Source: Chitinophaga niabensis (GTDB taxonomy: Bacteria > Bacteroidota > Bacteroidia > Chitinophagales > Chitinophagaceae). Taken from it: a DNA stretch of 64,000 nucleotides. The position numbers were made by a program, and so were the translations under genes. The DNA lies in the NCBI GenBank assembly GCA_017849435.1, contig JAFIGY010000020.1:183425-247424 (forward strand), in the 5' to 3' direction. The notes under the pieces are model-generated. The model was not told where the DNA came from. It searched no databases and saw only the letters and a list, made by a program, of their open reading frames with translations. Each line of letters begins with the position of its first letter. Within the stretch, counting starts at the first letter, position 1. Positions 32,719-41,749 of the stretch are shown here, piece after piece.

Positions 32719-34107
32719 TTATGGATGTACGGGGCCGAGGAATGTTGTTCTCAAAACACCTCTCTGCCTGCCGCCTTCGTATATGCCTATCCGTAATGCC
32801 GTTTTTCGTTGATGGATCATCGTTCGCGGCAGAACGAGGAAAAAAGTGCCTTCTCCTTGTTCTCCACCTTTCACCAGCACTTCATGTGGTCCGATCATTT
32901 CGATCTTTCCCTGCGCGTTCAGCAATTCCAGCTGTAGATGCAGCGTTTCCGGCGTTTTGTTGACCAGTTTGATACGATAGAGGTTCGAAACGCTGTCTGT
33001 TCCCCGCTCCTGGTACAGCATACCCGCCGTGCGAATAATGTTCCCGCTTACAGGCTGGCGACTGGCCAGCAGGTAGACGATCCCTCCCAGCAAAACCACC
33101 AGTACTGATGCATAAACCTTCAGTCGCGCCGTAAAACGAAGCGGGGCGCCTTTTGCAATCCCTTCTTCTGAAGCATAACGAATCAGATCTTTCGGCAGGC
33201 CGGTTTTTTCCATCATGAAATTGCAGGCATCGATACAAGCTGTGCAGTTCACACATTCCAGCTGCGTACCATTTCGTATATCTATTCCCGTTGGGCATAC
33301 TTTCACACACTGCATGCAATCGATACAATCTCCCGCTGTCCGTTCCTCATTCTTCCGGAACAGGCTCCGCGGCTCTCCTCTTTTGTAATCATACGCCACC
33401 ACTACGGAGTGCTTATCCAACAACACCCCTTGCAGGCGGCCATACGGACAAACAGTGGTACAAACCTGCTCCCGGAAAAAGGCGAAAACACCGTAGAACA
33501 CGCCGGAAAAAAGCAGTATGGTCACAAAGCCGCCAATGTGAAGGGATACGGGTTCCCGGATGATTGCTATCAGCTCATCCGATCCGATGATGTACGCGAG
33601 GAACAGATTCGCTACAAGGAAAGCGGTTGCATAGAAGATCAGGTGTTTCAATACTTTCTTGCGGATCTTCTCTGCGTTCCAGGGCGCTTTGTCCAGCAGT
33701 CGCTGCGCAGGTGCATCTCCTTCTATCCAGTATTCAATCCGGCGGAAGAGGAATTCCATGAAGATGGTTTGCGGACAGGCCCATCCGCAGAACAGCCTGC
33801 CAAAAGCCATCGTGAACAGGGCGATGAACAACACAAAAGCCAGCATCGCCAATCCGAAAAGGAAAAAATCCTGCGGCCAGAAAATGGTGCCGAACAGGAT
33901 GAACCGGCCTTTTACAACATTGAACATAAACAGGGGCCTGCCGTTCACATGCATAAACGGCAGGATTGCGAAAATGGCGAAGTACACATAACTGAGCAGG
34001 CTCCTGTACCGGTATAACCTGCCCGACGGGCGTTTCACATACACCCATTTGCGTTTCCCCTGCTCATCAACGGTGGCTATACTATCTCTGAATGACGCTT
34101 CTTCCAT
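32719..34107 (-). CDS. ccoG: Cytochrome c oxidase accessory protein CcoG (RdxA/FixG)
   Basis: The 462-residue membrane Fe-S protein has several helices in the first 230 residues. The ferredoxin motifs are CIDCMQCVKVCPTGIDIRNG and CVNCTACIDACNFMM, followed by an Ig-like C-terminal domain (FixG_C). The FCGWACPQTIFMEFLFRRIEYWIEG motif is typical. CcoG is thought to reduce Cu(II) for delivery to the CcoN copper site. Spacing to ccoP is 15 bp. Confidence 0.95.
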   Translation of the reverse strand: MEEASFRDSIATVDEQGKRKWVYVKRPSGRLYRYRSLLSYVYFAIFAILPFMHVNGRPLFMFNVVKGRFILFGTIFWPQDFFLFGLAMLAFVLFIALFTMAFGRLFCGWACPQTIFMEFLFRRIEYWIEGDAPAQRLLDKAPWNAEKIRKKVLKHLIFYATAFLVANLFLAYIIGSDELIAIIREPVSLHIGGFVTILLFSGVFYGVFAFFREQVCTTVCPYGRLQGVLLDKHSVVVAYDYKRGEPRSLFRKNEERTAGDCIDCMQCVKVCPTGIDIRNGTQLECVNCTACIDACNFMMEKTGLPKDLIRYASEEGIAKGAPLRFTARLKVYASVLVVLLGGIVYLLASRQPVSGNIIRTAGMLYQERGTDSVSNLYRIKLVNKTPETLHLQLELLNAQGKIEMIGPHEVLVKGGEQGEGTFFLVLPRTMIHQRKTALRIGIYEGGRQRGVLRTTFLGPVHP

Positions 34108-34122
34108 GATGGTTCCTTTTTA

Positions 34123-35166
34123 TTACTCTGTCTCAGGCTGCCCCTGCGCCTCCTTTGCATTCGGCGGATTAGAGCCCTGAATGCTCCGGATAAAGCTTGC
34201 CAGCTGTGCGATCTGCTTCGGAGAAAGGTCTTCCTGCCAGGATCGCATGCCTTTATCCGGCACACCATACTTGATAGTTTTGAATATCTCGTTGATCTTT
34301 CCGCCATGCAGCCAGAATTTGTCCGTCAGGTTGGGACCAACCATTCCTTCTCCTTTCGTACCATGACAAGCTGCGCAGTTCGTACCGAACAGTTTCTTTC
34401 CTTCTTCCAGTTCGCCGGCATCGGTCAACAGCTGCACACTATTCTCATCAATGTTATTGGCCGCCTTTTTCAGGTACTCTTCCTTTGCTTCCGCAGCTTT
34501 GGTATTGGCAATGGCCAGCTCTTCCAATTGTGAAGGAGCGCTGTGCGCCACGTGGTACGTCCACAGGTAGATAACGGCAAAGGCTATACTGAAATAGAAG
34601 CCCCATTTCCACCAGGGCGGCGTGGGATTGTCCAGCTCCCGTATCCCGTCGAAATCATGTCCCATATCTTCCGACAATTCAGTAGCGGCATCCACGGTTT
34701 TCGTCTTGTTAAATCTTTCCCACCAGCTGGCAGTCTGCTGCTTTACCTTCGTTTTCCTTTTGGACTGTATGCCCAGTAATATCCGCAGCGTCCGCAACAG
34801 GAACAGCAACACGAGCAGTTCCAGTGCAATCACGGAGATCATCAGGTAAAAGGCCACCGGGGAAAGGCCACTGATAGTATGAACCGTTTCCACTGCATCC
34901 GCGGCTTTCGCCGGGAATGCGGAGAAACCCAGTACAGTGATGATACCGATCATGAGTGCTTTATCCTGTCCGTTCTTCATCTTCTCCCGGTATACCTCCA
35001 TCGCGCCCAGTACGGTATTTCCGAGTATGCCAATGGCGATCAGCAGCCCGGCTATCACTGCCAGCAATACCTGCGCGGTGCTGTTCACCAGTATGGAAGG
35101 CGCCTCGGGCTGAGCCTGTGCGGCAAGCGGAAGTGTACAGAGTATGTAAAAAAATATGCGCTTCAT
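34123..35166 (-). CDS. ccoP: cbb3 oxidase subunit III (CcoP), mono-heme
   Basis: The product is 347 residues from ATG 35166 (MKRIFFYILCTLPLAAQA). The N-terminal half has two to three membrane helices (VLLAVIAGLLIAIGILG, VAFYLMISVIALELLVLLFLL). The FixP_N segment follows (DFDGIRELDNPTPPWWKWGFYFSIAFAVIYLWTYHV). The C-terminal domain has one heme-c motif (GTNCAACHGTKGEG, with a distal Met in DKGMRSW). Classical CcoP has two hemes, so this is a mono-heme form. It donates electrons from soluble cytochromes to CcoNO. Confidence 0.93.
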   Translation of the reverse strand: MKRIFFYILCTLPLAAQAQPEAPSILVNSTAQVLLAVIAGLLIAIGILGNTVLGAMEVYREKMKNGQDKALMIGIITVLGFSAFPAKAADAVETVHTISGLSPVAFYLMISVIALELLVLLFLLRTLRILLGIQSKRKTKVKQQTASWWERFNKTKTVDAATELSEDMGHDFDGIRELDNPTPPWWKWGFYFSIAFAVIYLWTYHVAHSAPSQLEELAIANTKAAEAKEEYLKKAANNIDENSVQLLTDAGELEEGKKLFGTNCAACHGTKGEGMVGPNLTDKFWLHGGKINEIFKTIKYGVPDKGMRSWQEDLSPKQIAQLASFIRSIQGSNPPNAKEAQGQPETE

Positions 35167-35176
35167 ACGATGCTTT

Positions 35177-35356
35177 TTATGCGTTTGGTGTTTCATCCTG
35201 GTCGAGCGGGATACGACTGATATGTTCCACGAGCCGTTTATCGGTCCGCAATGCCCATATAGCCGCCACTGTGAAGAAGATGGTAAAGATGAGCAGGGAT
35301 GCCATCGGGTAGAACCCTACTCCCTCAATGTTCTTGAGATAATGAATGAATTTCAT
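35177..35356 (-). CDS. ccoQ: CcoQ-like small subunit
   Basis: This is a 59-residue frame between ccoP and ccoNO. It has one membrane helix (GFYPMASLLIFTIFFTVAAIWAL) and a polar C-terminal tail (RTDKRLVEHISRIPLDQDE). Size, position and topology match CcoQ, which stabilises cbb3 oxidase. ATG 35356 lies 11 bp after the ccoNO stop. Confidence 0.82.
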   Translation of the reverse strand: MKFIHYLKNIEGVGFYPMASLLIFTIFFTVAAIWALRTDKRLVEHISRIPLDQDETPNA

Positions 35357-35367
35357 GACGATCGTTT

Positions 35368-37500
35368 TTATTCTTTCATGGCCGTTTTCGCCGGTTCTGC
35401 CTTAATATCCTTTCCAAGCCGTTGCAGATAAGCGATGAGCGCAACGATCTCACGGTCGGGCAGTATGTCCAGTTTGTCTTTTTTCAACGATGTGGCAATG
35501 GATGTTGCCTGTTGGTCAAGGTCTGCGTTGGCCTGCGTTTCGTATCCTTCGGGATAGGGCACACCCAGCTTCCGCATGGCGTTGATCATGGCCGGTGTGC
35601 GGCTTTTATCCAGCCGGTCGTCCAGCAGCCAGGGATAAGAAGGCATGATGGAGCCGGGGGACATGGAAGTGGGATCGAGCATGTGAGAAAAATGCCAGCT
35701 GTCCGGGTACTTCCCGCCTACTCTTGCCAGATCGGGCCCGGTGCGTTTGGAACCCCACTGGAACGGGTGATCATAAACAAACTCTCCTGCCTTGGAGTAC
35801 TCGCCATATCGCGCCACTTCATCCCGGAAAGGCCGGATCATCTGGGAGTGACAGGTATAGCAGCCCTCGCGTATGTAAATGTCTCTCCCGTGTAACTCCA
35901 GCGGGGTGTAGGGTTTCACACTAGAGATAGTAGGAACGTTGCTCCTGACGAGGAAAGTGGGGATCAGTTCAAACATCCCCCCGATACCTACCACAATCAG
36001 GCTGAATATCATCAATTGCACCGGTCTGCGCTCCATCCAGTTATGCCAGTGTGTTTTTCCATGCACGGTGATCACTTTCGGCAGGGGTGCGGCTTCTGCG
36101 GGTTCGTTGGCGATGAAAGTACCGCGGCGTACCGTTCTTGTAATGTTCACGAGCATCAGTATCACACCGGAGATATACAATATTCCGCCCAATCCGCGCA
36201 GTGCATACATCGGTATGATGGTAGCTACAGTTTCCAGGAACTGGTATTTCAACTGTCCCGCATCCGTGAACTCTTTCCACATCATACTTTGTGTGAATGC
36301 AGCCCAGTACATCGGTATCACATAGAAGATGATCCCCAGGGTACCCAGCCAGAAGTGTGTGTTCGCCCATTTGCGGGAGTATAAAGTTGTAGAGAAGATG
36401 CGCGGGATCAGCCAGTAGAGGATACCGAAGGTGAGGAATCCATTCCAGCCCAGCGCTCCCACGTGTACGTGCGCGATCGTCCAGTCAGTATAATGGCTCA
36501 CCGCATTCACGTTCTTCAGGGAAAGCATCGGTCCTTCAAAAGTGGCCATCCCGTAACAGGTGAGCGCTACCACAAAGAATTTCAGGATCGCATCCTCCCG
36601 CACACGATCCCATGCGCCGCGTAGCGTGAGCAAACCATTCAGCATCCCGCCCCAGGAAGGCGCGATCAGCATAATAGAGAACACCGTGCCCAGCGACTGT
36701 GCCCATTCCGGCAAAGCCGTATAGAGCAGGTGGTGCGGGCCGGCCCAGATGTAAATAAAGATCAGCGCCCAGAAGTGAATGATAGACCATCTATAGGAAT
36801 AAACAGGCCTGTTGGCCGCTTTCGGCACGAAATAATACATCAGTCCCAGGTAAGGCGTGGTCAGGAAAAAGGCCACCGCATTGTGACCATACCACCATTG
36901 CACCAGTGCATCCTGCACGCCTGCATACCAGCTGTAGCTTTTAAACAGTGAAACGGGCAGTTCAAATGAATTGATGATATGCAGCATCGCCACTGCCACC
37001 CAGGTTCCGATATAGAACCAGATGGCAACATACAGATGGGATTCCCGTCTGCGCAAAATGGTGCCCAGCATGTTAGCGCCGAAGATGAGCCATACCACGG
37101 TAATGGCTATATCAAAAGGCCATTCCAGCTCCGCATATTCTTTGCCGGTGGTATATCCCGCCAGCAACGTCAGCGCTCCGCCCGCGATGATCGCCTGCCA
37201 GCCCCAGAAATGCAGTTTGCTCAGCAGATCGCTGAACATGCGGGCCTTGCACAACCGCTGCAGTGAATAGTACACGCCCATGAAAATACCGTTGCCCACA
37301 AAAGCGAAGATCACGGCATTCGTGTGAACCGGCCGGAGGCGCCCGAAAGTAGTGGGTGCGTAATTCAGGTTCAATGCGGGAAATGCCAGGGATAATGCGA
37401 TCCATAGACCGGCCAGCATCCCCACCAGGCCCCAGAACATCGTGGCATAGGCAAACCATTTGACGGTGCGGTTATCGTATGCAAACTTTTCCAATGACAT
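35368..37500 (-). CDS. ccoN: Fused cbb3 oxidase subunits I and II (CcoN-CcoO)
   Basis: The 710-residue protein joins two subunits. Residues 1-470 are the heme-copper catalytic subunit CcoN with 12 or more helices and metal-ligand His residues (LRPVHTNAVIFAFVGNG, QWWYGHNAVAFFLTT, WAGPHHLLYTALP, IAHVHVGALGWNGF). The C-terminal part is CcoO: a membrane helix (RPVQLMIFSLIVVGIGGMFEL) and one heme-c site GCYTCHSQMIRPFRDEVARYG, then TGPDLARVGGKYPDSWH. N-O fusion is common in Bacteroidota. The complex reduces oxygen with high affinity. Confidence 0.96.
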   Translation of the reverse strand: MSLEKFAYDNRTVKWFAYATMFWGLVGMLAGLWIALSLAFPALNLNYAPTTFGRLRPVHTNAVIFAFVGNGIFMGVYYSLQRLCKARMFSDLLSKLHFWGWQAIIAGGALTLLAGYTTGKEYAELEWPFDIAITVVWLIFGANMLGTILRRRESHLYVAIWFYIGTWVAVAMLHIINSFELPVSLFKSYSWYAGVQDALVQWWYGHNAVAFFLTTPYLGLMYYFVPKAANRPVYSYRWSIIHFWALIFIYIWAGPHHLLYTALPEWAQSLGTVFSIMLIAPSWGGMLNGLLTLRGAWDRVREDAILKFFVVALTCYGMATFEGPMLSLKNVNAVSHYTDWTIAHVHVGALGWNGFLTFGILYWLIPRIFSTTLYSRKWANTHFWLGTLGIIFYVIPMYWAAFTQSMMWKEFTDAGQLKYQFLETVATIIPMYALRGLGGILYISGVILMLVNITRTVRRGTFIANEPAEAAPLPKVITVHGKTHWHNWMERRPVQLMIFSLIVVGIGGMFELIPTFLVRSNVPTISSVKPYTPLELHGRDIYIREGCYTCHSQMIRPFRDEVARYGEYSKAGEFVYDHPFQWGSKRTGPDLARVGGKYPDSWHFSHMLDPTSMSPGSIMPSYPWLLDDRLDKSRTPAMINAMRKLGVPYPEGYETQANADLDQQATSIATSLKKDKLDILPDREIVALIAYLQRLGKDIKAEPAKTAMKE

Positions 37501-37520
37501 AAGACTGTTGATTGTTTGAT

Positions 37521-37682
37521 TTATTTATTCTGATCCGTTTCTTTTTTTTCTTCAAAGAGGATGCGGTGCGCCGGTGAATAATCGTCTTCCATCTGCCCGG
37601 TTTTGACCGACCAGCAGAATGCGGCCAGGAATATGAGTGCCACGGTAAGACTGGCGCCCAGTAAGAGGATTATAACGCTCAT
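37521..37682 (-). CDS. ccoS: CcoS-like assembly protein
   Basis: This 53-residue frame between ccoI and ccoNO has one membrane helix (VIILLLGASLTVALIFLAAFCWSVKTG) and an acidic tail with the family-typical GQMEDDYSPAHRILFEE. CcoS is needed for metal insertion into cbb3 oxidase. The stop lies 20 bp before the ccoNO start. Confidence 0.9.
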   Translation of the reverse strand: MSVIILLLGASLTVALIFLAAFCWSVKTGQMEDDYSPAHRILFEEKKETDQNK

Positions 37683-37747
37683 GTCTATACGTTTTTTAAT
37701 ACTGCTGTAAAGTTACTTCCATGTACAGGGAGATATCATGACCACCC

Positions 37748-40150
37748 TCAATCCTTTCGGTGATCCTTGTCAGCCTTTCGCAGCTTCGCCGCCGCCCGCC
37801 AGCTCATGCACCAGGTCAGCAGGATGATGCTGATGGAGCTGGCCGGCATCAGTATGGCAGCGATCACAGGCGAAAGTTTCGCCTGCACCGCGAAGAAGAG
37901 CCCGGTTATATTGTAGGTTAGCGAATACACGAAGCTGATCATAATGATGCGTTTGTTGGCGCGGCACAGCCGGATGAAATATGGCAGCAGGAGCAGCTGC
38001 CTGCCATCGAGGATAGCATCGCTGGCCGGCGTGAAATTGTTTGTGTCATCCGTCACCGAAATACCGATATCGCTTTGTTTGAGGGCGCCGGCGTCATTCA
38101 GACCATCACCGATCATCATCACTTTGCGGCCTTCCTGTTGTAATTGCAGCACGTAATCCAGCTTATCACCCGGCTGCTGGCGGAAGCGCAATTCCGCTCC
38201 CGGTCCCATCAGGCGGCGTAACACGGGCGCTTCCCGGTCATTGTCGCCGGACAGCAGCGCCAATTGATATCGTTCCCGCAATTGTCTCAGCAGCGTATCA
38301 ATGCCTTCGCGATAGCTTTGATGTACGCTGAAGTGCCCCTTGATTTTTCCATTCACGGAAAGGTATACGGCGCTTCCGCGCGCCGTCTCTTCATGGAGGG
38401 CGCCGGTGAATGTTGCGTTGCCGAGTTTCATGGCGAGTCCGTTCACGGAGCCGCTGATCCCCTGCCCTTCCACATTCCGGAAATCTTTCACAGGTTGCCG
38501 GAAGGTTCCGCAGTATCCGGCTAAGGCTTCGCTGAGGGGGTGAGTGGATTGTGCCACGAGGGAGCCGAGCGCTTCCCGTTCTTCCCAGGTAAGCAAACCT
38601 CTGTGAGATATCGTCACTCCAGTTCGTTTATCCGTGAGCGTACCTGTTTTATCAAATACGATCGCATCCGCTTCCGCCATTCGCTCTATGGCGCCGGCAT
38701 CCCGCAGGTAAAAGCGGTGTTTGCCCAGCAGCCGCAGCATATGGGCATTTGTGAAGGAGCTGGCAAGCAGTAATGCGCAGGGACAAGCCACGATCAGGAT
38801 AGCGGTCACGGCGGGCCAGATGTTGGCCGCATCATAAACGCCCCACCATACCGCCGTCATCGCGGCAATCATGAGTACCACCCATGTGAAGTTCCGGGCC
38901 AGCAGGTGAACGAAGGAAACGGACTTCTTCTCCTCCTCTTCCCGCAGCTCCTGGCGATTCCAGAGGCCGGTCAGGTAACTCTGCGCTACTTCTTTGATGG
39001 TGAGCAGCTCGATATTCCCTTCCGTCTGCCGCCCGCCTGCATAAATGATCTCTCCGGCGGAACGTTCCACCGGCGCCGATTCCCCGGTCACAAAGCTGTA
39101 ATCGATCAGCGCTTTCCCTTTTACAAGGATCCCGTCCGCGGGTACGAGTTCGTTGTTATGGATCAGCAGGGTTTGTCCGGCTTTGATCTCCGGCAGCGGA
39201 ACGGCCTTCTCTTTTTTGTCTTCGATAACGGTAACGGCTATGGGGAAATAAGACTTGTAATCACGGTCGAAAGAAAGGCCTTTGTAAGTTTTCTCCTGGA
39301 GGATGCGGCCGGCCAGCATGAAGAACACGATGCCCGTCATGGCATCGAAATAACCCGGACCGGCGCCCGTGAGGATGTCGATGAGGCTGCGGGTGAAGGT
39401 GACCACGATGGCCAGTACGATCGGCACATCGATATTCAGGAAACCATGTTTCAGTCCGCCCCATGCGGAACGGTAAAAGGCCTGGGCGCTATAAAGAAAT
39501 ACCGGCAGCGCCAGCAACAGGTTTAGATAGCGGAAGAGTATCGGGTCGATGTCACCCGGACTGGAAAAGTATTCCGGGAAGCTGAGCAACATTACATTTC
39601 CGAAACAGAACCCCGCAACACCAATCTGATAGATCAACCTGCGATCCACCCGCGGCGCCTTTTGCTGCAGGTCCTGCAAACTGAGGTAAGGCTCATACCC
39701 GATGCTGGTCATCGTTTCCGCCACTTTACGCAGAGTGGTTTCACCCTGGCGGAACACGATCCGCACCTCCTTCCGAACGAAATTCACCTGCACCCGCTCC
39801 ACTCCTGCATCCAGCCGATGCAGGCTTTCGAGCAGCCAAATGCAGGAACTGCAATGAATATGGGGAACATAGAAATTGACATGCGTATGGGTATCGTCGC
39901 GGTACTGAATCAGCTGTTGTTGCAGGCGGGCATCGTCAAGACAGGCAAATTTATCCGCCCGCACCGGCAGGCGCCAGGAAACGCCAGGCTGTTCATTGAG
40001 CTGGTAATAAGTGCACAGGTCATTTTCTTCCAGTATCTCGTAAACGAGCCTGCAGCCTTCGCAGCAAAAACATTTGTCATGTGCAACGATCCTGGTGGTG
40101 AGGAGTGTTTCGCCGCAATGATAGCAGCAATTATCAGTGGCAACATCCAT
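37748..40150 (-). CDS. ccoI: Copper-translocating P-type ATPase CcoI/FixI
   Basis: The product is 800 residues from ATG 40150 (MDVATDNCCYHCGE). An N-terminal Cys-rich metal-binding region (NCCYHCGETLL, CFCCEGCRLVYEIL) and an HMA-like domain (HIHCSSCIWLLESLHRL) precede eight helices. The CPC motif is in VACPCALLLASSF, the phosphorylation site is DKTGTLTDKRTG, and the hinge is GDGLNDAGALKQSD. It exports Cu(I) to the periplasm for oxidase assembly. It is the first gene of the cbb3 cluster, 65 bp ahead of ccoS. Confidence 0.94.
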   Translation of the reverse strand: MDVATDNCCYHCGETLLTTRIVAHDKCFCCEGCRLVYEILEENDLCTYYQLNEQPGVSWRLPVRADKFACLDDARLQQQLIQYRDDTHTHVNFYVPHIHCSSCIWLLESLHRLDAGVERVQVNFVRKEVRIVFRQGETTLRKVAETMTSIGYEPYLSLQDLQQKAPRVDRRLIYQIGVAGFCFGNVMLLSFPEYFSSPGDIDPILFRYLNLLLALPVFLYSAQAFYRSAWGGLKHGFLNIDVPIVLAIVVTFTRSLIDILTGAGPGYFDAMTGIVFFMLAGRILQEKTYKGLSFDRDYKSYFPIAVTVIEDKKEKAVPLPEIKAGQTLLIHNNELVPADGILVKGKALIDYSFVTGESAPVERSAGEIIYAGGRQTEGNIELLTIKEVAQSYLTGLWNRQELREEEEKKSVSFVHLLARNFTWVVLMIAAMTAVWWGVYDAANIWPAVTAILIVACPCALLLASSFTNAHMLRLLGKHRFYLRDAGAIERMAEADAIVFDKTGTLTDKRTGVTISHRGLLTWEEREALGSLVAQSTHPLSEALAGYCGTFRQPVKDFRNVEGQGISGSVNGLAMKLGNATFTGALHEETARGSAVYLSVNGKIKGHFSVHQSYREGIDTLLRQLRERYQLALLSGDNDREAPVLRRLMGPGAELRFRQQPGDKLDYVLQLQQEGRKVMMIGDGLNDAGALKQSDIGISVTDDTNNFTPASDAILDGRQLLLLPYFIRLCRANKRIIMISFVYSLTYNITGLFFAVQAKLSPVIAAILMPASSISIILLTWCMSWRAAAKLRKADKDHRKD

Positions 40151-40286
40151 GGTGCGAAAGTACCGGTGGCGCAAGGGGTGGCGAATGACCGGCATCAATT
40201 TGTGCACTGATTCCTGTCAAAGGTCCCGTCATTGTTTCCTCCAGGCAGCGCTTGAAAATACCCTGTCATTCTGTCATTTTTTTCCT

Positions 40287-40294
40287 TATTTTTG
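40287..40294 (+). promoter_or_regulatory. Possible -7 element of the miaB operon
   Basis: TATTTTTG matches TAnnTTTG and would give a short leader of about 15 nt before ATG 40316. The -33 region is not convincing. Confidence 0.4.
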
Positions 40295-40315
40295 CAGTCC
40301 AAAATTCGAAAGGAC

Positions 40316-41731
40316 ATGCTGGAATCAGTGCAAAAAGTACATGACGAGAGCCGTCAGGGTGAAGCGATTGCGCCGCTGGCAGGGGATACCCGTATCTATT
40401 CAAAAAAATTCTATATAGAAAGCTATGGTTGCCAGATGAATTTCAACGATAGTGAGATCGTAGCTTCTATCCTTAATAAAGAAGGCTTCGGCGCCACCCG
40501 TGATGCCGAAGAAGCAGACCTGGTATTACTGAACACCTGCTCCATCCGTGAAAAGGCGGAGCAAACCGTGAGAAAGCGCCTGTCCGACTTCAAAAAAGCC
40601 AAGAAGGCCCGTCCGGGGCTATTGGTGGGCGTATTGGGTTGCATGGCCGAGCGTCTGAAATCCAAATTCCTTGAAGAGGAAAAACTGGTGGACATGGTGG
40701 TGGGTCCTGATGCCTATCGCACCCTTCCTTCCCTGATACAGGAGGCGGAAACCGGTCAGAAAGCCGTGAATGTGCTGCTCAGCCGGGAGGAAACCTATGC
40801 GGATATCAGTCCGGTGAGATTGAATAGTAACGGCGTAACCGCTTTCGTATCCATCATGCGCGGCTGTAACAACATGTGTACCTTCTGTGTGGTCCCCTTC
40901 ACCCGTGGCCGCGAACGCAGCCGCGATCCGCACTCTGTGGTGGAAGAAGCCGCAGACCTCTTTAAAAATGGTTACCGCGAAGTCACGCTGCTCGGCCAGA
41001 ATGTGGACTCCTACTATTTTGTAGATGAAGCAAAAGACGAGATCATCACCTTTGCCCGCCTGCTCGAAAAGGTAGCCGCCATCAGCCCCCTGTTGCGCGT
41101 GCGTTTCAGCACCTCCCATCCGAAAGATATCACGGATGAAGTGCTTTTCACCATGGCCCGGCATGAAAATATTTGTAATTACATTCACCTTCCCGTTCAA
41201 AGCGGCAGCACCCGTATCCTGCAGCTGATGAACAGGACCTACACCCGTGAATGGTACATGAAGAAAGTAGACCGCATCCGGGAAATACTGCCCGACTGCG
41301 GCCTGTCTACCGATATCATCACCGGCTTCTGCACTGAGACGGAAGAAGATCACGAGGATACGCTTTCCATAATGGAATATGCGCATTATGACCTGGCCTA
41401 TATGTTTGCTTATTCCGAACGCCCTGGCACCCTGGCCGCCCGCCGGTACACGGACGATGTTCCGGAAGAAGTAAAGAAAAGCCGTCTCGCCGGGATCGTA
41501 GCCCTGCACCGCCGTCATACGCTGGAAAGCATGCAGCAGGATGTAGGTAAAACCTTCCGGGTACTGATCGAAGGCGTTTCCAAAAAGTCGGAAAATGACC
41601 TGTTCGGACGCAACGATCAGAACAAGGTAGTCGTATTCCCTAAAATGCACTACCAGAAAGGAGACTATGTGATGGTAAAAGTGGAGGACTGTACTGCCGG
41701 TACATTGCTGGGGAAAGTAGTGGAAGGATAA
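40316..41731 (+). CDS. miaB: tRNA-2-methylthio-N6-dimethylallyladenosine synthase MiaB
   Basis: The product is 471 residues from ATG 40316; TTG 40292 is rejected as less typical and lies in the -7 element. The radical-SAM methylthiotransferase modifies A37 of tRNAs reading UNN codons. Motifs are: N-terminal cluster CQMNFNDSE with later CSIREKA and VLGCMAER, radical-SAM motif [23 protein letters not shown], and a C-terminal TRAM domain. It begins a plus-strand operon with the sigma-54 activator 18 bp after it. Confidence 0.96.
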   Translation: MLESVQKVHDESRQGEAIAPLAGDTRIYSKKFYIESYGCQMNFNDSEIVASILNKEGFGATRDAEEADLVLLNTCSIREKAEQTVRKRLSDFKKAKKARPGLLVGVLGCMAERLKSKFLEEEKLVDMVVGPDAYRTLPSLIQEAETGQKAVNVLLSREETYADISPVRLNSNGVTAFVSIMRGCNNMCTFCVVPFTRGRERSRDPHSVVEEAADLFKNGYREVTLLGQNVDSYYFVDEAKDEIITFARLLEKVAAISPLLRVRFSTSHPKDITDEVLFTMARHENICNYIHLPVQSGSTRILQLMNRTYTREWYMKKVDRIREILPDCGLSTDIITGFCTETEEDHEDTLSIMEYAHYDLAYMFAYSERPGTLAARRYTDDVPEEVKKSRLAGIVALHRRHTLESMQQDVGKTFRVLIEGVSKKSENDLFGRNDQNKVVVFPKMHYQKGDYVMVKVEDCTAGTLLGKVVEG

Positions 41732-41749
41732 GATCAAAACTGAAAACCG

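Noticed and set aside
40185-40198. FNR-box-like TTGAT-N4-GTCAT on the minus strand upstream of ccoI
   Set aside because: The second half-site is too degenerate to claim regulation, although low-oxygen control of the cluster is likely.
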